Shown: positions 1 through 6,076 of the stretch, piece after piece
How positions within the stretch are numbered: position 1 is the stretch's first letter
How the letters are laid out: every line of letters begins with the position of its first letter
Source: an uncultured Roseovarius sp.
GTDB taxonomy: Bacteria > Pseudomonadota > Alphaproteobacteria > Rhodobacterales > Rhodobacteraceae
Assembly (NCBI GenBank): GCA_937884705.1
Contig: CAKZYL010000190.1
Location: forward strand, 1 to 32,817
Direction of reading: 5' to 3'
Length of the DNA stretch: 32,817 bases
Notes under the pieces: generated by a model
Databases searched by the model: none
What the model was told of the DNA's origin: nothing
Seen by the model: only the letters and a program-made list of their open reading frames with translations
Translations under genes and position numbers: made by a program

Positions 1-44
1 CCCTCAGGAGGCATTTATTTCAGCGCTGAAGATGGACGGGTGAA

Positions 45-938
45 CTAGAATGCTGAAGGGTAGGCTTCAACTAGTCTTTTAGAGGCCTGCCCGTCCCAAA
101 CTGAAAAATAAACTCTTTGATTTAAATAGACGGATTTGAGTGCGGCATGAGTATGCACCAAGTCAATTACAGCTGACGCCACCTCTCTGCAGTGTTGAAC
201 GACGAAAAATTGCGCTGGTTCCTGAAAAAGACGTGGACACTGATCGCCGTTTTTCCCCATTTTTGCAATCGTAAGCTTTGTCTTCAGTCCAGGACCTTTG
301 AACGCAAATGCGGCTGTAAGTTTCTTGGACGCAGTAAACTGCAGAGCCGAGGTATACAGGTCACTTTGCTCTCCTCCCCAGTCTTTAAAGACCCCACTCT
401 CCAAGCATAGTTTTTGAACGCCGAGCTTGAACTGATCTTCCGTGAGCGCGTCACCTAGCATCCCGGAAGGAGCATGATTTTTGACTTCTCGAAAAGCGAA
501 GATATCCTCGAGTTGCACATGTTCGATGCTAACTAGTGAGCTTGGCACCAAAACCGGCGACTTCTTGTTTTCAACGTTAACCTTTATGTTTCGTTTAGTG
601 GGAACGTTCGCGCGTTTCTTGGGGTCCTTTGTCAACTCAAGGATTTTAGTTTTGTTTGACTGAACCCAAGCAATTTTTGCGTAGAAGGTTTGACCTCTTT
701 CTCCATCTTGTTTGCATAAGTGGTTTGTCGAAAGAAATTTCCCATGAGTGAGAACGGTTTTGTTCGGCAAGTTTAGTTTTTTTGCGATCTCATCTACTGT
801 TTTTGTTTTTTTCTGCCCTCTGTAAATCTCTTCAAACACCCTTATCCGACCTTCAGAACGGCCAAGAATGTTAGCGAATTCAACCAGTTGTTCAGGTCGG
901 TTGCTTAAACGGTCGGTAACTTCAAGAACCAAAGTCAC
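45..938 (-). CDS. Winged-helix protein with uncharacterised C-terminal domain (possible nuclease-like effector)
   Basis: I do not recognise a named family. The 297-residue protein starts at GTG (936-938), with GGAGG 4 bases upstream. Residues about 25-90 read as a winged helix-turn-helix (VDEIAKKLNLPNKTVLTHGK), followed by a Lys/Asn-rich linker to about 135. The C-terminal 150 residues carry GGEQSDLYTS, AAFAFKGPG, MGKNGDQ, an FFVVQH strand and a terminal DGQ...AYP segment. The order acidic stretch, hydrophobic strand ending in K, then more strands recalls PD-(D/E)XK folds, but the expected acidic residue before the lysine is Phe/Ala here, so a nuclease role is only a guess. It is the last and largest gene of a four-gene operon; its start overlaps the preceding gene by 17 bases. 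The DNA is A/T-rich relative to the rest of the window, suggesting transfer. Confidence 0.75.
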   Translation of the reverse strand: MTLVLEVTDRLSNRPEQLVEFANILGRSEGRIRVFEEIYRGQKKTKTVDEIAKKLNLPNKTVLTHGKFLSTNHLCKQDGERGQTFYAKIAWVQSNKTKILELTKDPKKRANVPTKRNIKVNVENKKSPVLVPSSLVSIEHVQLEDIFAFREVKNHAPSGMLGDALTEDQFKLGVQKLCLESGVFKDWGGEQSDLYTSALQFTASKKLTAAFAFKGPGLKTKLTIAKMGKNGDQCPRLFQEPAQFFVVQHCREVASAVIDLVHTHAALKSVYLNQRVYFSVWDGQASKRLVEAYPSAF

Positions 939-1134
939 CTTTCCTCCGCTTCACGTAGCCCTGCAACAGGCCTTTGGGGAATGATGTGCTCATAGTGGCC
1001 GCGCTTATGCCAAGCGCCGACGCAATCTCTGCCTGTTGCCAGCCCTGAGCAATCAACATCATCACTTGCAATTTCTCACCCCTAGAAAGTGAGGCTTTTC
1101 CTCTCGGGCCTATGTCATCGAGATCGCTAGCCAT
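922..1134 (-). CDS. Small homeodomain-like helix-turn-helix protein
   Basis: A 70-residue basic protein. After an acidic N-terminus it contains LSRGEKLQVMMLIAQGWQQ, then AEIASALGISAATMS, a helix-turn-helix of the type found in transposase and resolvase DNA-binding regions, and a basic tail (KRRKG). Start ATG at 1132-1134 overlaps the preceding gene by 8 bases and has an AGGAG about 10 bases upstream; the end overlaps the next gene by 17 bases. Such tight overlap indicates coupled translation. Alone it would be called a small regulator. Its place between two other HTH proteins and the 297-residue protein suggests they act together, but nothing shows how. Confidence 0.7.
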   Translation of the reverse strand: MASDLDDIGPRGKASLSRGEKLQVMMLIAQGWQQAEIASALGISAATMSTSFPKGLLQGYVKRRKGDFGS

Positions 1135-1333
1135 CTTTCTTTTTCTCCTGAGAAATGTACGACCGAACTGATCCTCCAGGTATACCGGTTATATCTTCAA
1201 TCTGCTTTGCCTTCAGCCCGATAGAGTTAAGCAGTAAGACTTTCTCTTTAGATGATCCCAGAGAAGAGAGCGCGGTAAGGGCTTGAAGCTTGATAAGTAC
1301 GTCTAGTTTTTCTGCGATAACATCCGAATTCAA
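1127..1333 (-). CDS. Small sigma-70 region 4-like helix-turn-helix protein (TTG start)
   Basis: A 68-residue protein. The N-terminal half is helical and Leu-rich (AEKLDVLIKLQALTALSSLG) and could mediate oligomerisation. The C-terminal half (KEKVLLLNSIGLKAKQIEDI followed by TGIPGGSVRSYISQ) looks like the helix-turn-helix of sigma-70 region 4. The start is TTG at 1331-1333, directly after the TAA of the preceding gene. It is supported by a strong GGAGGAG six bases upstream, and there is no in-frame ATG that would leave the domain intact. It overlaps the following gene by 8 bases. It is too short to be a sigma factor; it could be a DNA-binding accessory subunit. Confidence 0.65.
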   Translation of the reverse strand: MNSDVIAEKLDVLIKLQALTALSSLGSSKEKVLLLNSIGLKAKQIEDITGIPGGSVRSYISQEKKKDG

Positions 1334-1618
1334 TTACTTCTCCTCCGGCAATGGATATACGTGCATAGGATTTGGCGTTCTGACAATAATGCCCGCGCTT
1401 TCCCACTTTTTGAGCGCCTTACTAAAATTGCCTGGGTCTAACCCAACGGCTTTCGCGATGTCGGATTGCTGTCTCTCCCCGTCACACAAATTGTATGCTG
1501 CCCTTAGCTTTTGACGCTTTGCTGTTGGCGCAACTAACTTTTCAAGCTCGCCAACGGGTACCGCCTGACGTGCAAGCAACGCCATTATAGCGCGCAGATA
1601 TGCGGCGGAAGTGCTCAT
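1334..1618 (-). CDS. Small MarR-like winged-helix protein, first gene of the cassette
   Basis: A 94-residue protein with a C-terminal winged helix-turn-helix: RQQSDIAKAVGLDPGNFSKA is helix-turn-helix and KKWESAGIIVRTPNPMHVYP is the wing. The N-terminal 45 residues are helical and basic. ATG at 1616-1618. It is the promoter-proximal gene of the four-gene minus-strand set and directly follows the repeat cluster at 1658-1695, so it is the natural candidate for the autorepressor. Family membership beyond a generic wHTH cannot be decided from the sequence alone. Confidence 0.7.
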   Translation of the reverse strand: MSTSAAYLRAIMALLARQAVPVGELEKLVAPTAKRQKLRAAYNLCDGERQQSDIAKAVGLDPGNFSKALKKWESAGIIVRTPNPMHVYPLPEEK

Positions 1619-1657
1619 TGTCGGACTCGTCGTCCATCAGCTAATTAGAGTGTCTGC

Positions 1658-1695
1658 GTCAACATGTCGCCATTTTGCGACCAGTTTGTCAACAT
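1658..1695. promoter_or_regulatory. Operator-like repeat cluster upstream of the HTH cassette
   Basis: Two identical copies of GTCAACAT (1658-1665 and 1688-1695) lie 30 bp apart and flank a 16-bp inverted repeat, GTCGC-CATTTT-GCGAC (1666-1681). The cluster ends about 40 bp upstream of the first cassette gene. Read on the minus strand the outer repeat is ATGTTGAC, and one copy gives TTGACA, which could double as a -35 element. This arrangement fits binding of a dimeric or tetrameric regulator, most simply one of the cassette HTH proteins. Binding itself is inferred. Confidence 0.45.
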
Positions 1696-1715
1696 TTGGT
1701 TGCACTATAGTTCGA

Positions 1716-2156
1716 TCATATTGCTTTAAGTAAGCGCCCGATGGGCTTCCACCACTTCCGCTCCTTCACCTCCACAACCTCCTCCAACTCACCGCCCTTC
1801 ACCACCGGCAGCCCCGCCTTCCGCAGCACCTCCCGCTCCATCAGCCGGTCAAGCTGCAGCTGCTGGATCTTCTCCCCCGCTTCCGCCAGCGACTTGGCCC
1901 CCAGCTCCGAGGGCCCGAACCAGTGTCGATGATACCGCACCCCGTGTTCCGAGCTGTCCTCCACGTCCCCCTGCTTGCGGATCCGGTCGAGCTCACACAT
2001 CGCCACCACCGCCGCCACCGGCCGCCCGTAGCGCGTCAGCACCACCGTCGCCCTCGGGTCCTGAACCAGGTGCACGATCTGGGTGATATTCTCCCGCGCA
2101 ACTGATGTCGGGACGTGGTGGGTATTGCCCCACCCGGTTTTGGGCCGTTTCTTCAC
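1716..2156 (-). CDS. Phd/YefM-type antitoxin with extended C-terminal tail
   Basis: Residues about 14-60 (VPTSVARENITQIVHLVQDP, then VVLTRYGRPVAAVVAMCELD) match the N-terminal DNA-binding fold of Phd/YefM antitoxins, which neutralise a RelE/YoeB- or Doc-type toxin and repress their own operon. I chose GTG at 2154-2156, giving 146 residues, because the sequence upstream of it is Arg/Cys-rich and unlike the family; an upstream start (to 2285) remains possible. The protein is longer than the usual 80-90 residues: an added 80-residue tail is rich in charged residues and probably helical (SLAEAGEKIQQLQLDRLMER). No toxin gene is adjacent on either side. The codon use is GC-rich, unlike the HTH cassette next to it. 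Confidence 0.6.
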   Translation of the reverse strand: MKKRPKTGWGNTHHVPTSVARENITQIVHLVQDPRATVVLTRYGRPVAAVVAMCELDRIRKQGDVEDSSEHGVRYHRHWFGPSELGAKSLAEAGEKIQQLQLDRLMEREVLRKAGLPVVKGGELEEVVEVKERKWWKPIGRLLKAI

Positions 2157-2179
2157 GCAGCACCTGCCTCTCACGTTTA

Positions 2180-2224
2180 GTACAAGTTGGGTTTTGCAGC
2201 CCGCAATCTTACCCCAATTTGTAC
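2180..2224. repeat. Imperfect inverted repeat upstream of the Phd-like gene
   Basis: GTACAAGTTGGGT (2180-2192) is mirrored by ACCCCAATTTGTAC (2211-2224), with one mismatch and one extra base, around an 18-base spacer. It lies just upstream of the chosen start of the antitoxin-like gene. It could be the operator for autoregulation typical of Phd/YefM proteins, or a hairpin in the leader. Confidence 0.4.
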
Positions 2225-2339
2225 GAATCTCCTGAAACGCCCGTACGGTGCTTTTGGGGCGTGTAAGGGGTGAGTCGCGGCCCAAACCCGCATAAGTCCC
2301 CTTCGCAGCTGCAGAAAAACGTTAATCTTTATGAAGGTC

Positions 2340-2440
2340 TTGGGATAACAACTTATCCACCGGGTAACCAAGCTTTCCCAAAGGATAATCTTGGGGTTAT
2401 CCACAGGAATTTCCCGGCAATATCAACGCTTTAATCCACA
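2340..2440. promoter_or_regulatory. Cluster of DnaA-box-like sequences
   Basis: One perfect DnaA box TTATCCACA lies at 2397-2405, with two one-mismatch copies in the same orientation: TTATCCACC at 2353-2361 and TAATCCACA at 2432-2440. A weaker inverse copy is at 2340-2348 (TTATCCCAA on the minus strand). The surrounding bases are A/T-rich compared with the flanks. Three close matches within 90 bp is more than chance would suggest. This could be a DnaA-regulated promoter, a DnaA-titrating site or the remains of a replicon origin. Confidence 0.4.
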
Positions 2441-2469
2441 GAAATTTTTCATGGCTCGCAGGATTTTGC

Positions 2470-2482
2470 TTGCGTGACGCAA
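2470..2482. repeat. 13-bp palindrome TTGCGTGACGCAA
   Basis: TTGCGT-G-ACGCAA is a perfect palindrome. A close copy, TTGCTTTACGCAA, forms the inner part of the hairpin at 2915-2944, about 450 bp away. The pair brackets the candidate RNA region. Confidence 0.4.
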
Positions 2483-2699
2483 CATCTGTCATGCATGGTT
2501 TACAGGTCAGACGGGATCGTCAGAACCCGGAAGACACGCAAAGGCCTGAGGGGTCAGCGCGACGGACACGGGGAAGCTTCGGTGACCCATGTCCACATCG
2601 GGGGCAACCTCGGTTAGACGCTGGTCTCGCTCGTCAACCATGTTGGAGTGTGCTCTTTGAGTGCGATCCAATCGGCTGATTTGAAAGGGTTTTTGTAAG

Positions 2700-2878
2700 C
2701 CAACGGTGCCTGACCTTCGGGATGGGTTCTCGCGGCGGCTGCGGGCCTTCGGGCACGTGGCAAACCAGGTGCGGCGCCCTTCGGGACGCAGCATTTGGGT
2801 AGGCGTCAGGATGTGGAAAGGGCCTTCGGGACTGGACCACGATGCGAGGACCGCGTCTGAGCACCTGGCGCCTTTTTT
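2700..2878 (+). ncRNA. Candidate structured RNA with UUCG hairpins and a terminator-like end
   Basis: The octamer CCTTCGGG, a C-UUCG-G tetraloop with closing pairs, occurs four times (2714, 2746, 2778, 2823), the first three exactly 32 bases apart. At 2741-2758 it extends to a good hairpin: GCG, a G/A mismatch, GCC, the UUCG loop, then GGC and CGT. At 2813-2840 GTGG pairs with CCAC around another copy. CCAGGTGC (2765-2772) is the exact complement of GCACCTGG (2861-2868), which is followed by GCC and six Ts (2873-2878), as in a Rho-independent terminator on the plus strand. The 5' end is not defined and may lie as far up as about 2485. I found none of the hallmarks of RNase P RNA, tmRNA or 6S RNA. 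No convincing protein gene covers the stretch. Confidence 0.4.
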
Positions 2879-2914
2879 AATTTTGGCTATCTTTCGTGGT
2901 ACCAAAAGCGGAAT

Positions 2915-2944
2915 GGGGTCCGTTGCTTTACGCAACAGGACCCC
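2915..2944. terminator. Strong perfect hairpin (possible terminator or structured element)
   Basis: GGGGTCC (2915-2921) pairs with GGACCCC (2938-2944), and the inner GTTGC pairs with GCAAC around a short loop, leaving one unpaired A. Neither strand has a classical T-run directly after it, so it is not a standard intrinsic terminator. It lies 37 bp beyond the T6 of the candidate RNA. Confidence 0.35.
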
Positions 2945-3129
2945 TCCGTCAGTTTGATGCGACCGCGTCATGCACCTATCCTCCTCAGATAGCCCGCACC
3001 CCTGTCGTGATCAACATCATCTTGTGGTGATTTCCGCGTAATCCTCAAAATCCTGCATTTTGGCCACAGCGCTTCGGGAATCGGTTAACCTATGGTACGT
3101 TGCCGCTACAAAATCCACTGGCGATGCTG

Positions 3130-3372
3130 TCACGCGCCCGGAACCGACTGCCATCCCAGTCGGCTCCAACCTTCGCGGAACTCTCGCACGTACCGCACCC
3201 GCTCGAGGTTAACGGGACCTTGACAATTGTCGTGAGCGGATAAGGTCAGGACAGAAGCAGCCATTGGTGCGGCCCCGATTTCGGGGTCCAGGGCGGCGAG
3301 TTGCGGGACACGTGGCGCGTCGCCCTTAGCATTTAAAATCAGTGGCTTACCAAATGAATTTACCCGAGCCAC
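3130..3372 (-). CDS. Doubtful small ORF downstream of the esterase
   Basis: An 80-codon frame starts at GTG (3370-3372), overlaps the end of the esterase gene by 13 bases and ends with a tail LERVRYVREFREGWSRLGWQ. The overlap would allow coupled translation, but the Shine-Dalgarno is weak and the composition (few patterned hydrophobics) is not convincing. The last codons coincide with a hairpin (CCGACTG 3144-3150 with CAGTCGG 3157-3163), which may instead be the end of the esterase transcript. No family recognised. Confidence 0.2.
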   Translation of the reverse strand: MARVNSFGKPLILNAKGDAPRVPQLAALDPEIGAAPMAASVLTLSAHDNCQGPVNLERVRYVREFREGWSRLGWQSVPGA

Positions 3373-4115
3373 GCCCTGACATTCTGTTCAAATTCCCGCG
3401 GCTTCTCGGCATGGAGCCAGTGCCCCGCACCGGGGATTTTGGCAAAACGCGCCTTCGGAAAGAGCGCTTTGATCTGCGGTCTGTGTTCGGATTTCACGTA
3501 TTCCGAGCGCGCGCCGGACAGCATAAGAACTTCACCATAATAGCTGCCACCCACTTCTGGAAAGCCCATGATGTGATCCATCTGAGCTTCTAGAACATCC
3601 AGATTGAGCAGCCATGTCTGCCCTTTCACATCGAGCGACTGCAGAAAAAACGGCACCAAGGCAGGATCATCCACATGCGGCGACAACCGTTCGCCCGCCT
3701 CTGATCGCCGCGTTATGCCGCTCAGATCCGTGGCTCGCATGGCATGGATGTAGTGAACTTGCGTGTGAATATAGGGCACGGGCGCGATGTCTGCGACGAT
3801 CAACCTGTTCACGAGGTCCGCGCGGGTCAAAGCCAACATCATGGCAGCTTTGCCGCCCATAGAATGGCCTAGCACGTCAAAGCGGCCCCCCAGATCTTGC
3901 ACCACCTCAGCCAGATCGTCCGCCAAATCCTGGTAGGTATGCGTTCGAAACCAAGGGCTTGCGCCGTGATTGCGCATGTCGACGGTGACCACATGACGTT
4001 GATCAGACAAGCGTTTGGCGATCACCCCCCAGTTGCGGCCAGAACCGTAGAGCCCATGGGCAATCAGCAGGGCAGGGCGGTCTTTGGGGCCAGGGTGATG
4101 AATGAGGTTGAGCAT
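3360..4115 (-). CDS. Alpha/beta-fold hydrolase, YbfF-type esterase
   Basis: A 251-residue single-domain serine hydrolase with the complete set of family motifs. HGLYGSG (20-26) forms the oxyanion hole, GHSMGGK has the nucleophile Ser85, the acid is most likely Asp109 in the ADIAP motif as in E. coli YbfF, and His232 sits in GAGHWLHAEKP. There is no signal peptide, so it is cytoplasmic. YbfF-like enzymes hydrolyse short-chain acyl esters or thioesters; the natural substrate here is unknown. ATG at 4113-4115. The gene is divergent from the small membrane protein gene at 4191. Confidence 0.88.
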   Translation of the reverse strand: MLNLIHHPGPKDRPALLIAHGLYGSGRNWGVIAKRLSDQRHVVTVDMRNHGASPWFRTHTYQDLADDLAEVVQDLGGRFDVLGHSMGGKAAMMLALTRADLVNRLIVADIAPVPYIHTQVHYIHAMRATDLSGITRRSEAGERLSPHVDDPALVPFFLQSLDVKGQTWLLNLDVLEAQMDHIMGFPEVGGSYYGEVLMLSGARSEYVKSEHRPQIKALFPKARFAKIPGAGHWLHAEKPREFEQNVRAWLG

Positions 4116-4190
4116 GAAGGCTTGATAGACGCGACCACTTGCTCTGGCCAGTGGTGTTGAGCTTCTCTTGCCAATTCGTTAGGTCAAGGC

Positions 4191-4568
4191 ATGTCTGATC
4201 GGCACTCCTTTGACAAGAACCTGACGGCGCTCAATTCGGGGCTCACGTCAAAGCTGCGGCTGGGCAAGCGTCAGGCTGCCACGCACAATTTGCGCCGGGC
4301 GCGGCACCTTTTGCCCCGTCATATGCGCGCGGATGCAGATAGGATCCTACGCGCGGAAGAGGCGTTGACCCATCCAAAGCTGGCGCGCATTGCCAATGCA
4401 GGTGCGTTAGATGGATCCTTCAAGAAGCTCAATTCTCATTTAAAAAGCATAAACTTGGCGGAAGAACGCCGGGGCGCTCGCATCAATTGGGCCGCCGCGA
4501 TCGTGTTCAATCTGCTGGTCATCATCGTTGTGTGCCTCGCGGTTCTTGGGTGGCAAGACATCATCTGA
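4191..4568 (+). CDS. Small protein with single C-terminal membrane anchor
   Basis: A 125-residue protein of no recognised family. Residues 1-95 are basic and helical (SKLRLGKRQAATHNLRRARH), and residues about 98-120 (WAAAIVFNLLVIIVVCLAVL) form one membrane segment close to the C-terminus, so it is a tail-anchored protein with its bulk probably in the cytoplasm. ATG at 4191. It ends 25 bp before a shared terminator and converges with glyA. Similar small conserved proteins are common in Rhodobacteraceae, but no function can be assigned. Confidence 0.75.
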   Translation: MSDRHSFDKNLTALNSGLTSKLRLGKRQAATHNLRRARHLLPRHMRADADRILRAEEALTHPKLARIANAGALDGSFKKLNSHLKSINLAEERRGARINWAAAIVFNLLVIIVVCLAVLGWQDII

Positions 4569-4593
4569 TCAATATGTGCATGTGAACAATAAA

Positions 4594-4616
4594 AGGCCCC
4601 AGATATTCCGGGGCCT
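4594..4616. terminator. Bidirectional intrinsic terminator between the tail-anchored gene and glyA
   Basis: AGGCCCC (4594-4600) pairs with GGGGCCT (4610-4616) around a 9-base loop. On the minus strand the stem runs into TTTTATTG, a good T-rich tail for glyA. On the plus strand CTTCTTT follows, serving the converging gene. Confidence 0.75.
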
Positions 4617-4637
4617 CTTCTTTGATCGGATGTGCGA

Positions 4638-5945
4638 TCACATATTTTGGTACAGCGGAAACTGCGCGCAAAGCTCAGCCACTTCGGCTTTCACCTTGGC
4701 TTCAACGGCACCATTTCCGTCAGAGCCATTTGCGGCCAGGCCGTCAACGACTTCCACGATCCAATCTGCGACCTGACGGAACTCTGCCTCTGCAAATCCG
4801 CGCGTGGTGGCCGCAGGCGATCCCAACCGGATACCCGAGGTCACCATCGGCTTTTCCGGATCAAACGGCACGCCGTTTTTGTTGCAAGTGATGTGCGCGC
4901 GGCCGAGTGACTTCTCCGTGTCGTTGCCCTTAACCCCTTTGGGACGCAGGTCCACGAGCATCACATGGGTGTCTGTGCCGTGCGTAACCGTGTCAAGCCC
5001 GCCTGCAATCAGTTGATCACTCAGCGCCTGCGCGTTTTTGATCACCTGCTGCATGTATGTTTTGAACTCCGGCTGCAGCGCCTCACCGAAGGCCACGGCT
5101 TTGGCAGCGATGACGTGCATCAGCGGGCCGCCCTGGATGCCCGGGAAGATGGCGGAGTTGAATTTTTTGGCCATCGCCTCGTCATTGGTGAGGATCATGC
5201 CGCCCCGTGGGCCGCGCAGTGTTTTGTGCGTTGTCGTTGTGGCAACGTGTACATGCGGGAACGGGTTTGGATATTCACCGGCTGCAATGAGGCCTGCAAA
5301 GTGGGCCACGTCAGCAAGTACATAAGCTCCGACCTCATCTGCAATCTCGCGAATGCGGGCAAAGTCAATGACGCGTGGGATCGCGGAGCCACCGGCGATG
5401 ATCATCTGCGGCTTGTGCTCCTTGGCGAGAGCTTCAATCTGATCGTAATCGATCATGTTGTCTTCGCGGCGCACGCCGTACTGCACCGCATTGAACCACT
5501 TGCCGGATTGGTTCGGTGCAGCGCCGTGGGTCAGGTGGCCACCGGCGTCAAGGGACATGCCAAGGATCGTATCGCCCGGCTTCAGCAGCGCTTGGAAGAC
5601 GCCCTGGTTGGCCTGGCTCCCAGAGTTCGGCTGCACGTTTGCAAAGTCGCAGTTGAAGAGCTTCTTGGCGCGATCGATGGCCAGTTCTTCGGCCACGTCA
5701 ACAAAATGACATCCGCCATAGTAGCGACGGCCCGGATAGCCCTCAGCATACTTGTTTGTCATGACGGAGCCTTGCGCCTCCATCACGGCCGCAGACACGA
5801 TGTTCTCCGACGCGATGAGTTCGATCTCATCACGTTGGCGGCCTAACTCTGATTCCACCGCAGCAGCGATTTCTGGATCGCGCAACGCGAGTGAATCGGT
5901 GAAAAATGCTTTGTTATCCGAAGATAGCTGTCCGTCGTGCGCCAT
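4638..5945 (-). CDS. glyA: Serine hydroxymethyltransferase
   Basis: A PLP-dependent enzyme that converts serine and tetrahydrofolate to glycine and 5,10-methylene-tetrahydrofolate in the cytoplasm, the main source of one-carbon units. Its 435 residues are a little longer than the E. coli enzyme (417). The family signature is clear: ELIASEN (42-48), [15 protein letters not shown] (64-78), the DVAHFAG motif (212-218) and [16 protein letters not shown] with the PLP lysine at Lys241. ATG at 5943-5945. It is a single gene, ending at the hairpin terminator at 4594-4616 and divergent from the NAD kinase gene. Confidence 0.97.
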   Translation of the reverse strand: MAHDGQLSSDNKAFFTDSLALRDPEIAAAVESELGRQRDEIELIASENIVSAAVMEAQGSVMTNKYAEGYPGRRYYGGCHFVDVAEELAIDRAKKLFNCDFANVQPNSGSQANQGVFQALLKPGDTILGMSLDAGGHLTHGAAPNQSGKWFNAVQYGVRREDNMIDYDQIEALAKEHKPQMIIAGGSAIPRVIDFARIREIADEVGAYVLADVAHFAGLIAAGEYPNPFPHVHVATTTTHKTLRGPRGGMILTNDEAMAKKFNSAIFPGIQGGPLMHVIAAKAVAFGEALQPEFKTYMQQVIKNAQALSDQLIAGGLDTVTHGTDTHVMLVDLRPKGVKGNDTEKSLGRAHITCNKNGVPFDPEKPMVTSGIRLGSPAATTRGFAEAEFRQVADWIVEVVDGLAANGSDGNGAVEAKVKAEVAELCAQFPLYQNM

Positions 5946-6076
5946 TTCCGTAGCTCCGTAAGGTTGAATTAGCGTGCTTTCCTATAGGAAACATAGTGCG
6001 ATTGAAACTGTGTAAAGCGACAAAAGCCCTTGCAGGAACGCCACTCAATGGGTCACACAGGGGTCTAGGCGTGAAA

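Noticed and set aside
45-1618. Prophage or transposon identity for the A/T-rich left end
   Set aside because: No integrase, transposase, terminal repeats or att-like duplication are visible within the window; transfer is likely but the vehicle cannot be named.
2497-2550. Resemblance to the conserved core of the 4.5S/SRP RNA (GGTTTACAGGTCAG, then CCCGGAAG and GCAAAGGC)
   Set aside because: The conserved stem closing the GGAA loop is broken, a 14-base insertion splits the two halves, and the AGCAGCC strand is missing; most likely chance.
2485-2878. tmRNA, RNase P RNA or 6S RNA
   Set aside because: No tag reading frame or T-loop GTTCGA for tmRNA, no GAGGAAAGTCC or ACAGAA core for RNase P, and no long end-to-end pairing for 6S.
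2507-2971. 154-codon minus-strand frame with AGGAGG ahead of its ATG
   Set aside because: The Shine-Dalgarno is strong, but the protein has no patterned hydrophobicity, is rich in Arg/Pro/Ser from the repeated CCCGAAGG, and lies over the structured RNA candidate; I do not support it as a gene.
2286-3000. Chromosomal origin oriC
   Set aside because: DnaA boxes are present, but the usual alphaproteobacterial neighbours (hemE, maf, parAB, gid genes) are absent; kept only as a DnaA-box cluster finding.
3220-3243. lac-operator-like string (TTGACAATTGTCGTGAGCGG)
   Set aside because: Partial match to the E. coli lac promoter/operator with a wrong spacer and no LacI-regulated gene nearby; coincidence.
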